Source: Gymnodinialimonas sp. 202GB13-11 (GTDB taxonomy: Bacteria > Pseudomonadota > Alphaproteobacteria > Rhodobacterales > Rhodobacteraceae). Taken from it: a stretch of 64,000 bases of DNA. Where the stretch lies: NCBI RefSeq assembly GCF_040932485.1, contig NZ_JBFRBH010000001.1:2895285-2959284 (forward strand), given 5' to 3'. Of this stretch, positions 8,975-17,930 are shown in pieces; the first letter of the stretch is position 1; the number at the start of each line of letters is the position of its first letter. Position numbers and translations under genes: made by a program. The notes beneath the pieces were generated by a model. That model made no database searches. It saw only the letters and a program-made list of their open reading frames with translations, and was not told where the DNA came from.

Positions 8975-9580
8975 CTAGGTTTCGGGCGAGGAGGTGGTCG
9001 CGTCGACGGAAGCATCTCGCGGGATGTGACGCGCAGGGACGCCAACGGCTAGCGTATTGGCGGGCACATCATCCAAAACCACAGCGTTTGCGCCAACCAC
9101 AGACCCGTCACCCACTGTAATTCCGCCAATGACCTTGGCCCCTGCCGTCAAAGAAACGTTGTCCCCGATCGTCGGACGCAAGGCAGCCGTGTACTGGAAA
9201 TCCGGTTGAACTGCGCCAAGGGTCACTTGCTGATAAATACTTGCATTTGCGCCAATCCGGTTAGCACCAAGGATGGTTCCTTGCGTATGAAAAATGACCA
9301 GCCCCGGCCCAATACAAAGGCGTGCGGGATACTCCAAGCCGTACAGCACGAACAGCATCAAGCACGCGAGCTTGGATAGAACCGCACCGAACACTCCTCC
9401 GCTTTTGTGGAATGCATGGGCCCGGCGGATCAGAACATTCGGCAAAAACCGAAATGACAGACTATCGCGCATGCGTCGACGACGCGCGATGCCGGAATAG
9501 CTGGAAAACCGCGCCCAGTCTGCATCCAATAAGGCGCCGACCGGCAGCGTTTTAGACTCAATATCGCGTAGTCTCGCCAT
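8975..9580 (-). CDS. Hexapeptide-repeat (left-handed beta-helix) acyltransferase, CysE-like
   Basis: A 201-residue protein. After an N-terminal helical part with one hydrophobic stretch (near residues 67-82), it contains isoleucine-patch hexads: IGPGLVIFHTQGTILGANRIGANASIYQQVTLG, then PTIGDNVSLTAGAKVIGGITVGDGSVVGANAVVLDDV and AVGVPARHI. This is the layout of serine acetyltransferase (CysE) and of sugar O- or N-acetyltransferases. Its place directly after pseI in a pseudaminic acid cluster suggests acetylation (or other acylation) of a sugar rather than of serine. The PseH step is already covered by the GNAT domain fused to PseG, so this would be an additional acylation. Confidence 0.7.
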   Translation of the reverse strand: MARLRDIESKTLPVGALLDADWARFSSYSGIARRRRMRDSLSFRFLPNVLIRRAHAFHKSGGVFGAVLSKLACLMLFVLYGLEYPARLCIGPGLVIFHTQGTILGANRIGANASIYQQVTLGAVQPDFQYTAALRPTIGDNVSLTAGAKVIGGITVGDGSVVGANAVVLDDVPANTLAVGVPARHIPRDASVDATTSSPET

Positions 9581-9604
9581 ATGGTATCCTCTTGTACCCG
9601 CTGC

Positions 9605-10669
9605 TCAGGACCCGTCATGCTTTGAGATCATGTCCCAATCCAAAGGGGTCCCCCGCTTGAGGGTGCGGACAGTCTGACGCCCCAAGACCTGCGGCAGATG
9701 TTTGGGCGGCAACCCATATCCAGGCCGTATCGAGCGAATGTTGTCGCGTGTTAGCGGCGCCCCGGCCGGAATATCTTCCACCACATATAGCGACCTGCGG
9801 AACTGCGAGTTGCTTTCTTCCGCGCTGGACTGGCGATAGGAAACCTGACCTAGAGAAATCCAGGCGTCATGGCAGTCCGAGCAAAGCCTTGCGAACTCAT
9901 CCGGCTCCAGACTGAAGTCTGCATCGGGCCCGCCATCGGCCCGCGCCAAGGTGAAGTGTTTCTCAATCACGCTCGCTCCAAGTGCAACAGCTGCCACCGA
10001 TGTGGCTGTACCAAGGGTGTGATCCGAAAGTCCGGGCACCACATCAAAAGCTTCGCCAAGATGTGAGATGGTGCGCAAGTTCGACTCCGCACTAGGTGCG
10101 GGATAAGAGCTTATGCAATGGAGCAGCATCAGTTCTTCACAGCCAGCTTTCCGGGCGGTGGAAACGGCGGCCTCGATCTCTCCCAGATTGGCCAGCCCTG
10201 TTGAGATGATCATCGGCTTACCTTTGCGCGCGACGTGATCGATCAGCGGCAAATCAATAGCCTCAAAGGATGCTATTTTGTAGGCAGGCGCGCCGAGGCT
10301 ATGCAATAAATCAGCTGAGCTTTCGTCAAACGGGCTGGAGAATAGCGTCACGCCGCGCGCTTTGGCCCGTGCGAAAATCGCCTCGTGCCACTCGAACGGA
10401 GTGTGCGCCTCTTTGTACAAATCGTGCAACGTATAGCCGTCCCACAACCCGCCGCTGATGTTGAACCCCGGCCCATCATGATCGATTGTGATCGTATCAG
10501 GGGTGTAGCTCTGGATCTTGATTGCATCGCATCCGGTGTCCGCCGCCGCATCTACCAGCGCCAACATCCGGTCGAGCGAGCCGTTGTGATTACCGGAAAG
10601 CTCGCAGATCACATACGGTGGATATTCCGGCCCGATTTTGCGGCCAGCAATGCTAATGGTTTTGGTCAT
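9605..10669 (-). CDS. pseI: Pseudaminic acid synthase
   Basis: NeuB-family synthase of 354 residues that condenses 2,4-diacetamido-2,4,6-trideoxy-L-altrose with phosphoenolpyruvate. It opens ISIAGRKIGPEYPPYVICEL and has ELSGNHNGSLDRML, KIQSYTPDTIT, LFSSPFDESSADLL, YKIASFE, ISTGLANLGEIEAA, LLHCISSYPAP and SDHTLG, matching PseI/NeuB barrels. The C-terminal 60 residues (GAPLTRDNIRSIRPGYGL onward) form the SAF (antifreeze-like) domain. It lies 22 bp downstream of the pseG-pseH gene and upstream of the acyltransferase gene. Confidence 0.93.
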   Translation of the reverse strand: MTKTISIAGRKIGPEYPPYVICELSGNHNGSLDRMLALVDAAADTGCDAIKIQSYTPDTITIDHDGPGFNISGGLWDGYTLHDLYKEAHTPFEWHEAIFARAKARGVTLFSSPFDESSADLLHSLGAPAYKIASFEAIDLPLIDHVARKGKPMIISTGLANLGEIEAAVSTARKAGCEELMLLHCISSYPAPSAESNLRTISHLGEAFDVVPGLSDHTLGTATSVAAVALGASVIEKHFTLARADGGPDADFSLEPDEFARLCSDCHDAWISLGQVSYRQSSAEESNSQFRRSLYVVEDIPAGAPLTRDNIRSIRPGYGLPPKHLPQVLGRQTVRTLKRGTPLDWDMISKHDGS

Positions 10670-10691
10670 GACGATGTCTTTGCGAGCGATC

Positions 10692-12269
10692 TCATTGCGA
10701 CGGATCTCCGAACGTTAGGGTGAACTGCATAAACGAGCCTTCTGTGCGCGGTACGGTGCCTTGAAACCGAAGACTTTCAAACAGCCTTCGGGACGCCGTG
10801 TTATCAACATGAACCTGCGCACTAAGTCCCGCGCAACGGGGTTGCGCGGAAGCATATCGAACAAGGTTCAAAAGGCTGGCCCGTCCAAGCCCCAAGCCTT
10901 TGGCGACAGGCGCCATGCAGATACTGACTTTGGGATACGCGAATTTAGATCTGATTTCCGCAGAAGCCTCTGTGCCTAGCGTGGAGTGGTCTAGGCGCAG
11001 GTGACCGACAGCAACGCCCTTAGACTCAGCGATAAACAGCTCAATCTTGGGATCGCGCAGTGCTTTCTCGAACCACTCAAGATGCGCGTTTAAAGGCGTT
11101 ACCTTCGCACTCTCAAAATACTTCACCGAGTCGTCGGAATTCCGCCATGTCCAAACATCCTTGGCATCGTCCATATCCGCCTGTCGCAAACTCACATCCG
11201 CTGCGCTTAGGACCCGGGCAACGCGCTGGGCGCCCAGCCCGTCGCAAAGTCGGGCGGCGCGTTGGGCCATCGCTGCACGTCCGATGGTATCGGACGCAAG
11301 ATGGTCCAAAGCTGCCCTGATCTGTGCGCCATCCGGAAGCGCGTTAGGCGCACCGATCACGTGGGCAGCACCTTCGCGGGTAAGCTCTGCCGCTATGTCG
11401 AGTTGATTGTCCACAACGGGCACCGCGACAGTGGGCAACCCAAGGCAGCACCGCTCATGCGATGTGCCACCTGCAGCGCCGACCGCAAGATCGGCAGCCA
11501 TCATCAGATCGGCCACATTTGGAGTGTCGACATGCACAGTGACATCGGAGCGATCCTTCGCAAATGCTGCAAGTCTTGCGGCAGTCGGGGCGGCGGCACC
11601 GATCACGGCGTCGACCAAATACCCCGCACCCGAAAGAGCTTGCACCGTCTCAAGCGTTAATCCACCCACATCGGTCATTCCAAAAGATACGAACACGCGC
11701 AATGCGCTTTCGCCTTGAGGGGGCTTCGCGCCCACTGCCTTTTTCGTCTGAGCCAACTCAGCCCGGCGCGCGGCGAAATCGGGATTGAGCAATGCGTAGC
11801 GCGCACCACACAGCAGGTCTGACGTTTCTGGCGCCAAATTTTTATATTCCGCAGGCAAGCGCCCGGATTTTGAATCAATCAACAGATCGCAGTCATGCAT
11901 TCGTGTCGGAGCGTCATCAATCACCGCAATGCGGTTCGTGGCGCCTCGAAGCACGTGTTCATCCACAACGTCAAACGCGTACTCGTCGAGCACCAACCAA
12001 TCGGCCCCGTCTGGCCAATGCGCGAGCAACGCAGATACCATTTTCGCAGGGTCGCGTTCAATTTCAATCACCGCCATACCACTACTTTGCAACGCTGGCG
12101 CAAAGCGGCTCGCCTCGTGGCCGATGAGGAACAAAGGGGCGGCACACCGGTGGGCTGCGTCGTCATAGATGGCACGCGCAAGAGACAGACACCGCATTAT
12201 ATGCCCCCCGCCAAGTTCCGCACTGGCCGTGGCCACGAATGCAATCCGAGAGGTGCCCAAAGCATTCAC
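10692..12269 (-). CDS. pseG: Fused PseG hydrolase and PseH-type N-acetyltransferase
   Basis: At 525 residues the protein is far longer than a lone PseG. Residues 1 to about 355 are PseG, the UDP-sugar hydrolase that releases 2,4-diacetamido-2,4,6-trideoxy-L-altrose: GGGHIMRCLSLA (20-31), LVLDEYAFD, VFVSFGMTDVGG and GAAGGTSHERCCLGLPTV. From about residue 365 (SLRQADMDDAKDVWTWRN) to the end is a GNAT acetyltransferase with the acetyl-CoA loop APVAKGLGLGRASLL and HVDNTASRRLFESLRF, equivalent to PseH. One chain would thus carry steps three and four of the pathway. The stop is 22 bp before pseI; the start overlaps the pseF stop by 4 bp. Confidence 0.9.
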   Translation of the reverse strand: MNALGTSRIAFVATASAELGGGHIMRCLSLARAIYDDAAHRCAAPLFLIGHEASRFAPALQSSGMAVIEIERDPAKMVSALLAHWPDGADWLVLDEYAFDVVDEHVLRGATNRIAVIDDAPTRMHDCDLLIDSKSGRLPAEYKNLAPETSDLLCGARYALLNPDFAARRAELAQTKKAVGAKPPQGESALRVFVSFGMTDVGGLTLETVQALSGAGYLVDAVIGAAAPTAARLAAFAKDRSDVTVHVDTPNVADLMMAADLAVGAAGGTSHERCCLGLPTVAVPVVDNQLDIAAELTREGAAHVIGAPNALPDGAQIRAALDHLASDTIGRAAMAQRAARLCDGLGAQRVARVLSAADVSLRQADMDDAKDVWTWRNSDDSVKYFESAKVTPLNAHLEWFEKALRDPKIELFIAESKGVAVGHLRLDHSTLGTEASAEIRSKFAYPKVSICMAPVAKGLGLGRASLLNLVRYASAQPRCAGLSAQVHVDNTASRRLFESLRFQGTVPRTEGSFMQFTLTFGDPSQ

Positions 12270-13006
12270 GCGGTAAACTTTGCTTTGTTGGTGAGCACCG
12301 CCCTCATCTTCGCCTCAGCAACTTCCCAATCACGGGGCGTGTCAATATCCTGAACTCTCTCGGCCGGGAGGACCACGGCAGTGGATTGCGGACCGAAGAT
12401 CGGTTCGTCTGATTGCCAAGCCGCTGCCGTCCCCCAATAGAACTGTCCAGCGTCAAAATATACCGGTGGCAGATCTTGGCTGCGCGCTTGGAACTGGTCG
12501 GGAAACAGCATTTTCAAGGATCGCACCGGCCCCTGCGTCGTATCCCCTTCTAGTGTGAAGGCGCGTTGTACCGGGACATCGAAAGCGCAGACAGACAGAA
12601 CATAACGCCAATCGCCGCTGGCTATCAGATCCGCGCCACGCGCGATGTCGGAAGACTCCAGAAATGGGGCTGTAGGATACACGCAACACACCAGATCTGC
12701 GTCGGATATCGCGGAACCGGATGCAGCGCCCTCGGCACGGATCGCATGTGCAATCACTTCACGCGTTCCCGTGAAATCATCCGACAATGTCGCTGGACGC
12801 CGAAACGGAACATCCGCCCCAGCAGCCATGGCCGCCGCTGCAATTTCATCATCGTCAGTAGTTACAATGATACGGTCAAATAGCTGCGTTTTCTGAAGCA
12901 TTTCGATGGGCCAAGCAAGCATAGGCTTGCCCAAAAATGGGAGCACATTCTTGCGTGGGACCCGCTTGGAGCCGCCGCGCGCCGGTATCACTGCTAAGCG
13001 TCTCAT
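12266..13006 (-). CDS. pseF: Pseudaminic acid cytidylyltransferase
   Basis: A 246-residue CMP-sialate-synthetase-type nucleotidyltransferase. The CTP loop IPARGGSKRVPRKN is at residues 7-20, followed by KPMLAWPIE, VTTDDDEIA, VCCVYPTAPFLE and the C-terminal VQDIDTPRDWEVAE. It activates pseudaminic acid to CMP-Pse, the last step before transfer. It sits 20 bp after the Pse-methylase gene and its stop overlaps the pseG-pseH start by 4 bp, so all three are probably one transcript. Confidence 0.92.
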   Translation of the reverse strand: MRRLAVIPARGGSKRVPRKNVLPFLGKPMLAWPIEMLQKTQLFDRIIVTTDDDEIAAAAMAAGADVPFRRPATLSDDFTGTREVIAHAIRAEGAASGSAISDADLVCCVYPTAPFLESSDIARGADLIASGDWRYVLSVCAFDVPVQRAFTLEGDTTQGPVRSLKMLFPDQFQARSQDLPPVYFDAGQFYWGTAAAWQSDEPIFGPQSTAVVLPAERVQDIDTPRDWEVAEAKMRAVLTNKAKFTA

Positions 13007-13026
13007 ATCATCGCATCAGTTGCACA

Positions 13027-13650
13027 TTACCCAACACGCTCCATCAAGAACCATGTGATGTCGTCTTGCGGAAACGACGGATCGCGATGGTAGGCGAAAC
13101 CATAATCGACAAGCTCAAATCCATCATGGCGATCGAGGATTTCACCTGCGAAATCGCGCTTAAACAAACGATCATTGTGGCCGCGATACGGAATCGCGAC
13201 GGGGCGTGGATTATAGTACTCTGCCACCAACAAGTACCGTCCAGCGGCTTGGGTCAAACGATCGTACACCAAGTTCAGCATGTCGGGGTTGATGTGGATA
13301 AGCACGCCTTTGATCAGCGCCAGATCATAGGTCCGGTCCGGCACAAAATCGAAAATCGACATGTGGTGAACGTTTTCTGGCGGAATAACTTTGCCCAAGA
13401 GGGCGGCAGCGTCGGCGTTGATCTCTACAGCATGCTGTTCCTGTTCAGGATACAGCAGTTGGAGCGCACGCATATTCATTCCGATGTTCGCCCCAAATTC
13501 GATGCAAGTTTTTGGGCGTTGCGTGCATCGAAGGGCTTTCGTGAAAAAGTTCAGGTTGGACGCAAGCAACTCCTCGCCCTTGTTACGGTCGATGTAGTCC
13601 GACCCGAACGCACCACTCCAGAAGGCTTCTTGCTCTGTCTTGTATGTCAT
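13027..13650 (-). CDS. Pseudaminic acid biosynthesis-associated methylase
   Basis: A class I SAM-dependent methyltransferase of about 207 residues that matches the family known from pseudaminic acid loci: it begins TYKTEQEAFWSGAFGSDYIDRN, has the SAM motif CIEFGANIGMN, LALIKGVLIHINPD, and ends YGFAYHRDPSFPQDDITWFLME. Start chosen at ATG 13650-13648 (MTYKTEQ). Genes of this family neighbour pse genes but their substrate is not firmly known. It would methylate a Pse precursor, Pse itself or a neighbouring residue. Confidence 0.85.
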   Translation of the reverse strand: MTYKTEQEAFWSGAFGSDYIDRNKGEELLASNLNFFTKALRCTQRPKTCIEFGANIGMNMRALQLLYPEQEQHAVEINADAAALLGKVIPPENVHHMSIFDFVPDRTYDLALIKGVLIHINPDMLNLVYDRLTQAAGRYLLVAEYYNPRPVAIPYRGHNDRLFKRDFAGEILDRHDGFELVDYGFAYHRDPSFPQDDITWFLMERVG

Positions 13651-13790
13651 AGGATTACACATCCATCTAAATGTCTCGGAAAGGCATCGGCCAAGGAACG
13701 CAGTTAGTCTAGCTCAAAACCCGCCGCGGCAGCCGCGAATTGGCGCAAACGCGTTTAGCATGTCAGCAACCGCAGCGCAGCGCTAGAGCG

Positions 13791-14729
13791 TTAAGACCAT
13801 ACCATTTCACTGGAAACCGCCACCAAGCCGGACGCAGCCTCGTCTGGCACGAGAACTGCGAGGGGGTAGACTTCCTCAAGCGAATTGGAATCCAATGCTT
13901 CGAACGTGTAGTAGCGCCCTTGTGCTAGAATCTTTAGCGCGCGCAGAAACTTGCTGCGTCCTGTGTCGTGCAGCACGACCCCGAACAACTGATACCCGTC
14001 CAGGTTTTGAGCATAATCCAGCAGTCCCGGTTGGTGCTTGGTGAACCATTCGAACGAGACGATGGGGCGATTTGTTTCGATGAACGGTTTCATCGCCTCA
14101 AGAATTTCCTGCTCCATGCCCTCGACGTCGATCTTGACGAAGGTCCGTGCAAAATCGCCCAGATCTGCAATGACCTCGTTGGCATCCCGGATCGCAACTT
14201 GGTGCGTCATACGGTTGTCTGTGGAGTCAAATTCGAACACGTCATCGGCCAGCGCAGATCGCTCAGAAATCTTAGACAAGCCGTGCTCAATACGGGACTC
14301 GACCAGCGTAGCCTCCGTGTTCTCGTTGCCTAACCCGAAATTATGTGCGGTGGCATGGGTCACACCGTTGATGGCGAGATTTGCCTCAAGTACTTTGAAC
14401 AGAACGGGATGCGGCTCGAACGTGTCGACCTTTTCGAACAAGCCAGCCAATGCGACGGCGTGGTTGCCGATGTTACCGCCGATATCGAGCATTCGTGCAT
14501 TGTACCCGCTCGTTGCGATCAGCACCTTCAGAACCTCGAGAACACCTTTTTCAAAGTAACCCTCTGTGATGATGTGACGGTCGATACTTCCAACGCTTTG
14601 CTGAAAGAAGCGGTGAGGGCGACGACGGATCGCACGGGCCAAAAGCGACGCGGCCGAGAAAGCCGCCAAGTAACGAAGCCCATCAAAAAACGGACGGACC
14701 TCGTAGTACTTTTTAAGGGAATTTCTCAT
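13791..14729 (-). CDS. FkbM-family methyltransferase
   Basis: A 312-residue protein with an FkbM-type SAM methyltransferase domain from about residue 90: MLDIGGNIGNHAVALAGLF (motif I), DTFEPHPVLF, then TFVKIDVEGMEQEIL and PIVSFEWF. FkbM enzymes in polysaccharide loci O-methylate sugars. The N-terminal 70 residues are basic with a hydrophobic stretch and may hold the protein at the membrane. It is separated by 140 bp from the Pse-methylase gene and by 213 bp from the gene upstream. Two methyltransferase genes side by side suggest a methylated polysaccharide. Confidence 0.8.
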   Translation of the reverse strand: MRNSLKKYYEVRPFFDGLRYLAAFSAASLLARAIRRRPHRFFQQSVGSIDRHIITEGYFEKGVLEVLKVLIATSGYNARMLDIGGNIGNHAVALAGLFEKVDTFEPHPVLFKVLEANLAINGVTHATAHNFGLGNENTEATLVESRIEHGLSKISERSALADDVFEFDSTDNRMTHQVAIRDANEVIADLGDFARTFVKIDVEGMEQEILEAMKPFIETNRPIVSFEWFTKHQPGLLDYAQNLDGYQLFGVVLHDTGRSKFLRALKILAQGRYYTFEALDSNSLEEVYPLAVLVPDEAASGLVAVSSEMVWS

Positions 14730-14942
14730 GCTCGGCGTTCCGTAGTATTGCTCAAATTGGCGGCGCCAAATGAGGAAATTACTCTGATTTGCAAGCTCTA
14801 GTCGCCCACGGAAAAGACTTCAATCAATTGGTGCGCAGCCGAAAGAAGTCAGACAGGAACCCTCGCCGCCAATATGTGAGACGTCTGTACCGGAGAAACA
14901 GCCGCGGAAAAGCTGTCGAACTAAGAAGTGATGCTGCACAAA

Positions 14943-15941
14943 CTACTTGCCGCGCAAAACGGCGTCTAGCCAGCCGCTCACGTGGAATTGCCGCCGTAAC
15001 CCTTCGGGCACTGGCGCAAACGGTATGTCCAAGAAACCGTCGGGAATACGCGGCTTGTCGCGGTCGATCACAGCGACTCGGCTGGCGTCATATAGGGCCA
15101 CATCGCGGACATGCGGGTTGGTGGTTATCAGTTTTTTGCCCGCCAGCAGCGTCTCGATACTCCGCATGGTCAGCCCGGTTTGGCGCGCATGTTCGATATC
15201 TACTACCGCGCGCGATGCGTTCAACACATCCAGATAGGCCTCCTTGGATAGGACCTCGTGTGAAATTGGAACCTCGCCGGGGCGAAAAAGCTGTGGGTCG
15301 CGCAAGGCTCGCAACAACCACACCAGTCGTGAGGGTATGTAGCAATGAACGAAGGGCTTCAGGCTTTTGTGCGTAGACCAAAGCCTCGATAGGAAAGCGT
15401 ACCGGTCTCCATGCACAGAGCCGACGAAGGACCAGTCATATACTATGTTTCCCGTTCGCGATGCTCCAGCGGACGCGGACAACGGCATGAAGCTAAACAG
15501 CGGCAGGTGTTGCCAGCCAAGCCGCGCTGCATCACGCGCGTCAAACGTCGCGACAGTGTCGCACAACCGCGCCAGCCCAACCGAGCCGGGATGATTGCGC
15601 ACGGAATCCCACATGTAGAAATGAACCGTGGCGCAAGGCGCAAGTTTTCGAAGGGTTGTCAGCGTCTTTTCCGTTAACCCGTCGCCTTTGACGATCACGA
15701 TACGGTCGATGTTTTCGAGGTCTCGCACACCGTGCAACATGCGCACCATTCGGGTCTGGGTCAGCTTGCGCAGCAGCGACGGGACACCCTTCATCAAGAC
15801 CTTGTAAGCAGTGCGTTCCGACGCGCGCGCGTTGACCCAATCCACGTCGAAGCCTTTGCATTGCGCAGCATCCGAAATCGCCTGATGATACCCAAACAAC
15901 AGCGGGCAAATCAGCAAAAGCCGCTGTCGCTCTTCGCTCAC
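14943..15941 (-). CDS. Glycosyltransferase-like protein (Eps11J/CgeB-like)
   Basis: A 332-residue soluble protein. It opens LLLICPLLFGYHQAISDA, continues with DRIVIVKGDGL, VHFYMWDSVRNHPG, FDARDAARLGWQHLPLFSF, VYDWSFVGSVHGDR and ends with SRAVVDIEHARQTGLTMRSIETLLAGKKLITTN, a pattern of GT-B-type glycosyltransferases of the Eps11J/CgeB group. Translation begins at GTG 15941-15939, which overlaps the stop of the upstream epimerase gene by 4 bp (GTGA). It likely adds one sugar of the repeat unit. Donor and acceptor are unknown. Confidence 0.6.
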   Translation of the reverse strand: MSEERQRLLLICPLLFGYHQAISDAAQCKGFDVDWVNARASERTAYKVLMKGVPSLLRKLTQTRMVRMLHGVRDLENIDRIVIVKGDGLTEKTLTTLRKLAPCATVHFYMWDSVRNHPGSVGLARLCDTVATFDARDAARLGWQHLPLFSFMPLSASAGASRTGNIVYDWSFVGSVHGDRYAFLSRLWSTHKSLKPFVHCYIPSRLVWLLRALRDPQLFRPGEVPISHEVLSKEAYLDVLNASRAVVDIEHARQTGLTMRSIETLLAGKKLITTNPHVRDVALYDASRVAVIDRDKPRIPDGFLDIPFAPVPEGLRRQFHVSGWLDAVLRGK

Positions 15942-17056
15942 TTTGAGATGCCCGCAGACGCCATTTCAGCATCGGCCTTCTTGGATAGGTCCTCGTAGAT
16001 TGGCTGCGTACCAGCCCAATCCACGAAGCGCTGCAACCCGGTCTCAAGGTCAACTGAGGGCACGAAATCGAGCAACCGCTGCGTCTCTGTCAGATCGGCC
16101 CAGTTGTGCCGGATATCACCCAACCGGAATTTTCCCGTCACCTCAATGGGCACGTCAAACTGTGCCGTCCGGCACAACGTGTCTGCAAGCTCCGCAATCG
16201 AAGTCGCTTGACCAGATCCTACGTTCAAAACAGTGCCATGGGGCATGTCCCGACCAAGAAGACCCTCGAACGCCGCAACCACATCATCCACATGCACAAA
16301 ATCCCTGCTGGGTATTCCATCCTCGTAAAGTGGAATGCCTAACCCCTGCCGAGCGCGGTTATAGAAGATGGAGATGATCCCGGTGTACGGATTCTGCAAC
16401 GATTGCCCTTCCCCGTAGACGTTCTGCAAGCGCAAGATACTTAGCCGTGCGCCGACGGCAGCACATCCGGCCTGCAAAAGCAGCTCCTGTGAGGCTTTCG
16501 TCGCAGCGTAAACCGATCCAGGATTGAAAGGGAGAGACTCCGGCGTCGCAATAGGCTCAAGCGCTACGCCGTCGCTGGCTTTGAATTCAAATTGTCCTGC
16601 GGATAAAGCGGCAAGACTGCGTGCACCGGGACGCATAATACCGCCAGTTCCATCGACCCTGCGGTAGGCACCCTCTCCGTATACGCTGCGGCTGGAGGCC
16701 AGGATGATCTGCCGGTCAGTCCGCGGAAGGTCAGACAAAGTCTGCAACAGATGCGCTGTGCCCAACTCATTCACGCTGACATAGGGCTCGATCCGGTACA
16801 TGGATTGCCCCGTGCCCGTTTCAGCAGCGAAGTGATAGATCGCCTCCGCGTGCTCCAGCACAGAACGGGCGGTGCTCAAATCCCGTATGTCTGAGCGGAA
16901 ATACGATACCCCTGGCACCACCACGGGTTTCGGGAGAGCGCCGTGGATCTGTGCGTGCAGATTGTCCAAGATGGAAACATCGTGGCCGTCATGCGCCAGC
17001 TTACTGGCCAACCGGGTTCCGATGAACCCAGCGCCTCCGGTAATTACAACGCGCAT
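15938..17056 (-). CDS. NAD-dependent nucleotide-sugar epimerase/dehydratase
   Basis: An extended short-chain dehydrogenase of 372 residues with TGGAGFIGTRLA at residues 6-17, HFAAETGTGQSMY, LASSRSVYGEG, YAATKASQE (YxxxK) and SRDFVHVDDVV. The overall pattern is that of the dTDP-L-rhamnose 4-epimerase or UDP-glucose 4-epimerase group. It is the first gene of the upper minus-strand run of the polysaccharide cluster. The sugar cannot be told from the sequence. Confidence 0.75.
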   Translation of the reverse strand: MRVVITGGAGFIGTRLASKLAHDGHDVSILDNLHAQIHGALPKPVVVPGVSYFRSDIRDLSTARSVLEHAEAIYHFAAETGTGQSMYRIEPYVSVNELGTAHLLQTLSDLPRTDRQIILASSRSVYGEGAYRRVDGTGGIMRPGARSLAALSAGQFEFKASDGVALEPIATPESLPFNPGSVYAATKASQELLLQAGCAAVGARLSILRLQNVYGEGQSLQNPYTGIISIFYNRARQGLGIPLYEDGIPSRDFVHVDDVVAAFEGLLGRDMPHGTVLNVGSGQATSIAELADTLCRTAQFDVPIEVTGKFRLGDIRHNWADLTETQRLLDFVPSVDLETGLQRFVDWAGTQPIYEDLSKKADAEMASAGISK

Positions 17057-17807
17057 ATTTTCCGCTCTCCTGATGAAATCGCGCCGCGTACAGAACTTTC
17101 CTTGAAAATCAGGGGGATTTCCCGCGCATTTCCAGAGTCGTTGTGTAGATGGCCAGCGAGGGCAAACCCGGCGATCCGAACATTTATCAACCTCGAAGCG
17201 CCTTCATGAGTAGGGGTATGCTGAGGCTTATCTGACCGTTCAGGATCGAACACCAAATACCTACCTGTCTTTGTCGCAACACCGAACTATTGGGTATTGA
17301 GACAATAGGCAATCAAAGAGATGTGTTGTTGGCAGTGTCGTGGGCTGCGATCAATCATGATCGCCATCTTCCCAACCGCGAGCGCCGCTGGCGTGAAGTC
17401 AAACGAGCCTTTGTTCTCCTGCAGCGCGCGTCCCGCAAAGGTGGAAGTAATCGAAGTATGACACGGGACAGGATTGCTCCGAGCAATCGTGTAAATGCGC
17501 AGAAAAGCACGTGGCCAAAAACCGAGAGCGGCTAGCCCGTTTTTTGCTGGCAATTCACGTCGGCTGGTCTGCCGGAAAAAACGACCCACCGCCTACGAAT
17601 CGCTCAAGCGATTGATCTCTCCCAACGAGACGCGAGCACACACTGCACTGGCGATTAGACGGGTCATGAGCCCTTGAAAGAGGTTGCCCACTTCAGCCTG
17701 CAAGCAGATACTGAACGGTCTGATCGCGGTAGCAACCTGGGATCGAAGTTCAAAACACTGAGACGTTACGAAATCGCGATCATCTATGTCGGGAAGGGTT
17801 TTGGAAA
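17057..17807. other. Long intergenic region between polysaccharide cluster and tRNA-Arg
   Basis: About 750 bp. Several short open frames exist on both strands but none shows a family motif, a good ribosome site or convincing codon use. The region probably carries the promoter of the epimerase gene near its left end. I saw no clear integrase remnant and no repeat of the tRNA 3' end. Confidence 0.4.
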
Positions 17808-17884
17808 TGGCGCGCTGGGGAGGATTCGAACCCCCGACCCCTTGATTCGTAGTCAAGTACTCTATCCAACTGAGCTACCAGCGC
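17808..17884 (-). tRNA. tRNA-Arg (anticodon ACG)
   Basis: On the minus strand the acceptor arms GCGCTGG and CCAGCGC pair perfectly, the anticodon arm is CTTGA-CTACGAA-TCAAG with anticodon ACG, and the T arm holds GGTTCGAATCC. The CCA end is encoded (17810-17808). Total 77 nt. Its 3' end points toward the polysaccharide cluster, the side on which an element integrated into a tRNA 3' end would lie. Confidence 0.95.
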
Positions 17885-17930
17885 ACGATGCGGTCGTTTA
17901 ACCCCGGTATCCGGGCAGCGCAAGGGCCAA

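Noticed and set aside
17287-17589. Minus-strand open frame of 100 codons in the gap before tRNA-Arg
   Set aside because: No family motif, poor ribosome site and mixed composition; could be a remnant but cannot be supported.
17593-17856. Minus-strand open frame of 87 codons starting inside the tRNA-Arg
   Set aside because: Its first residues (NQGVGGSNPP) come from translating the tRNA T arm, a familiar artefact.
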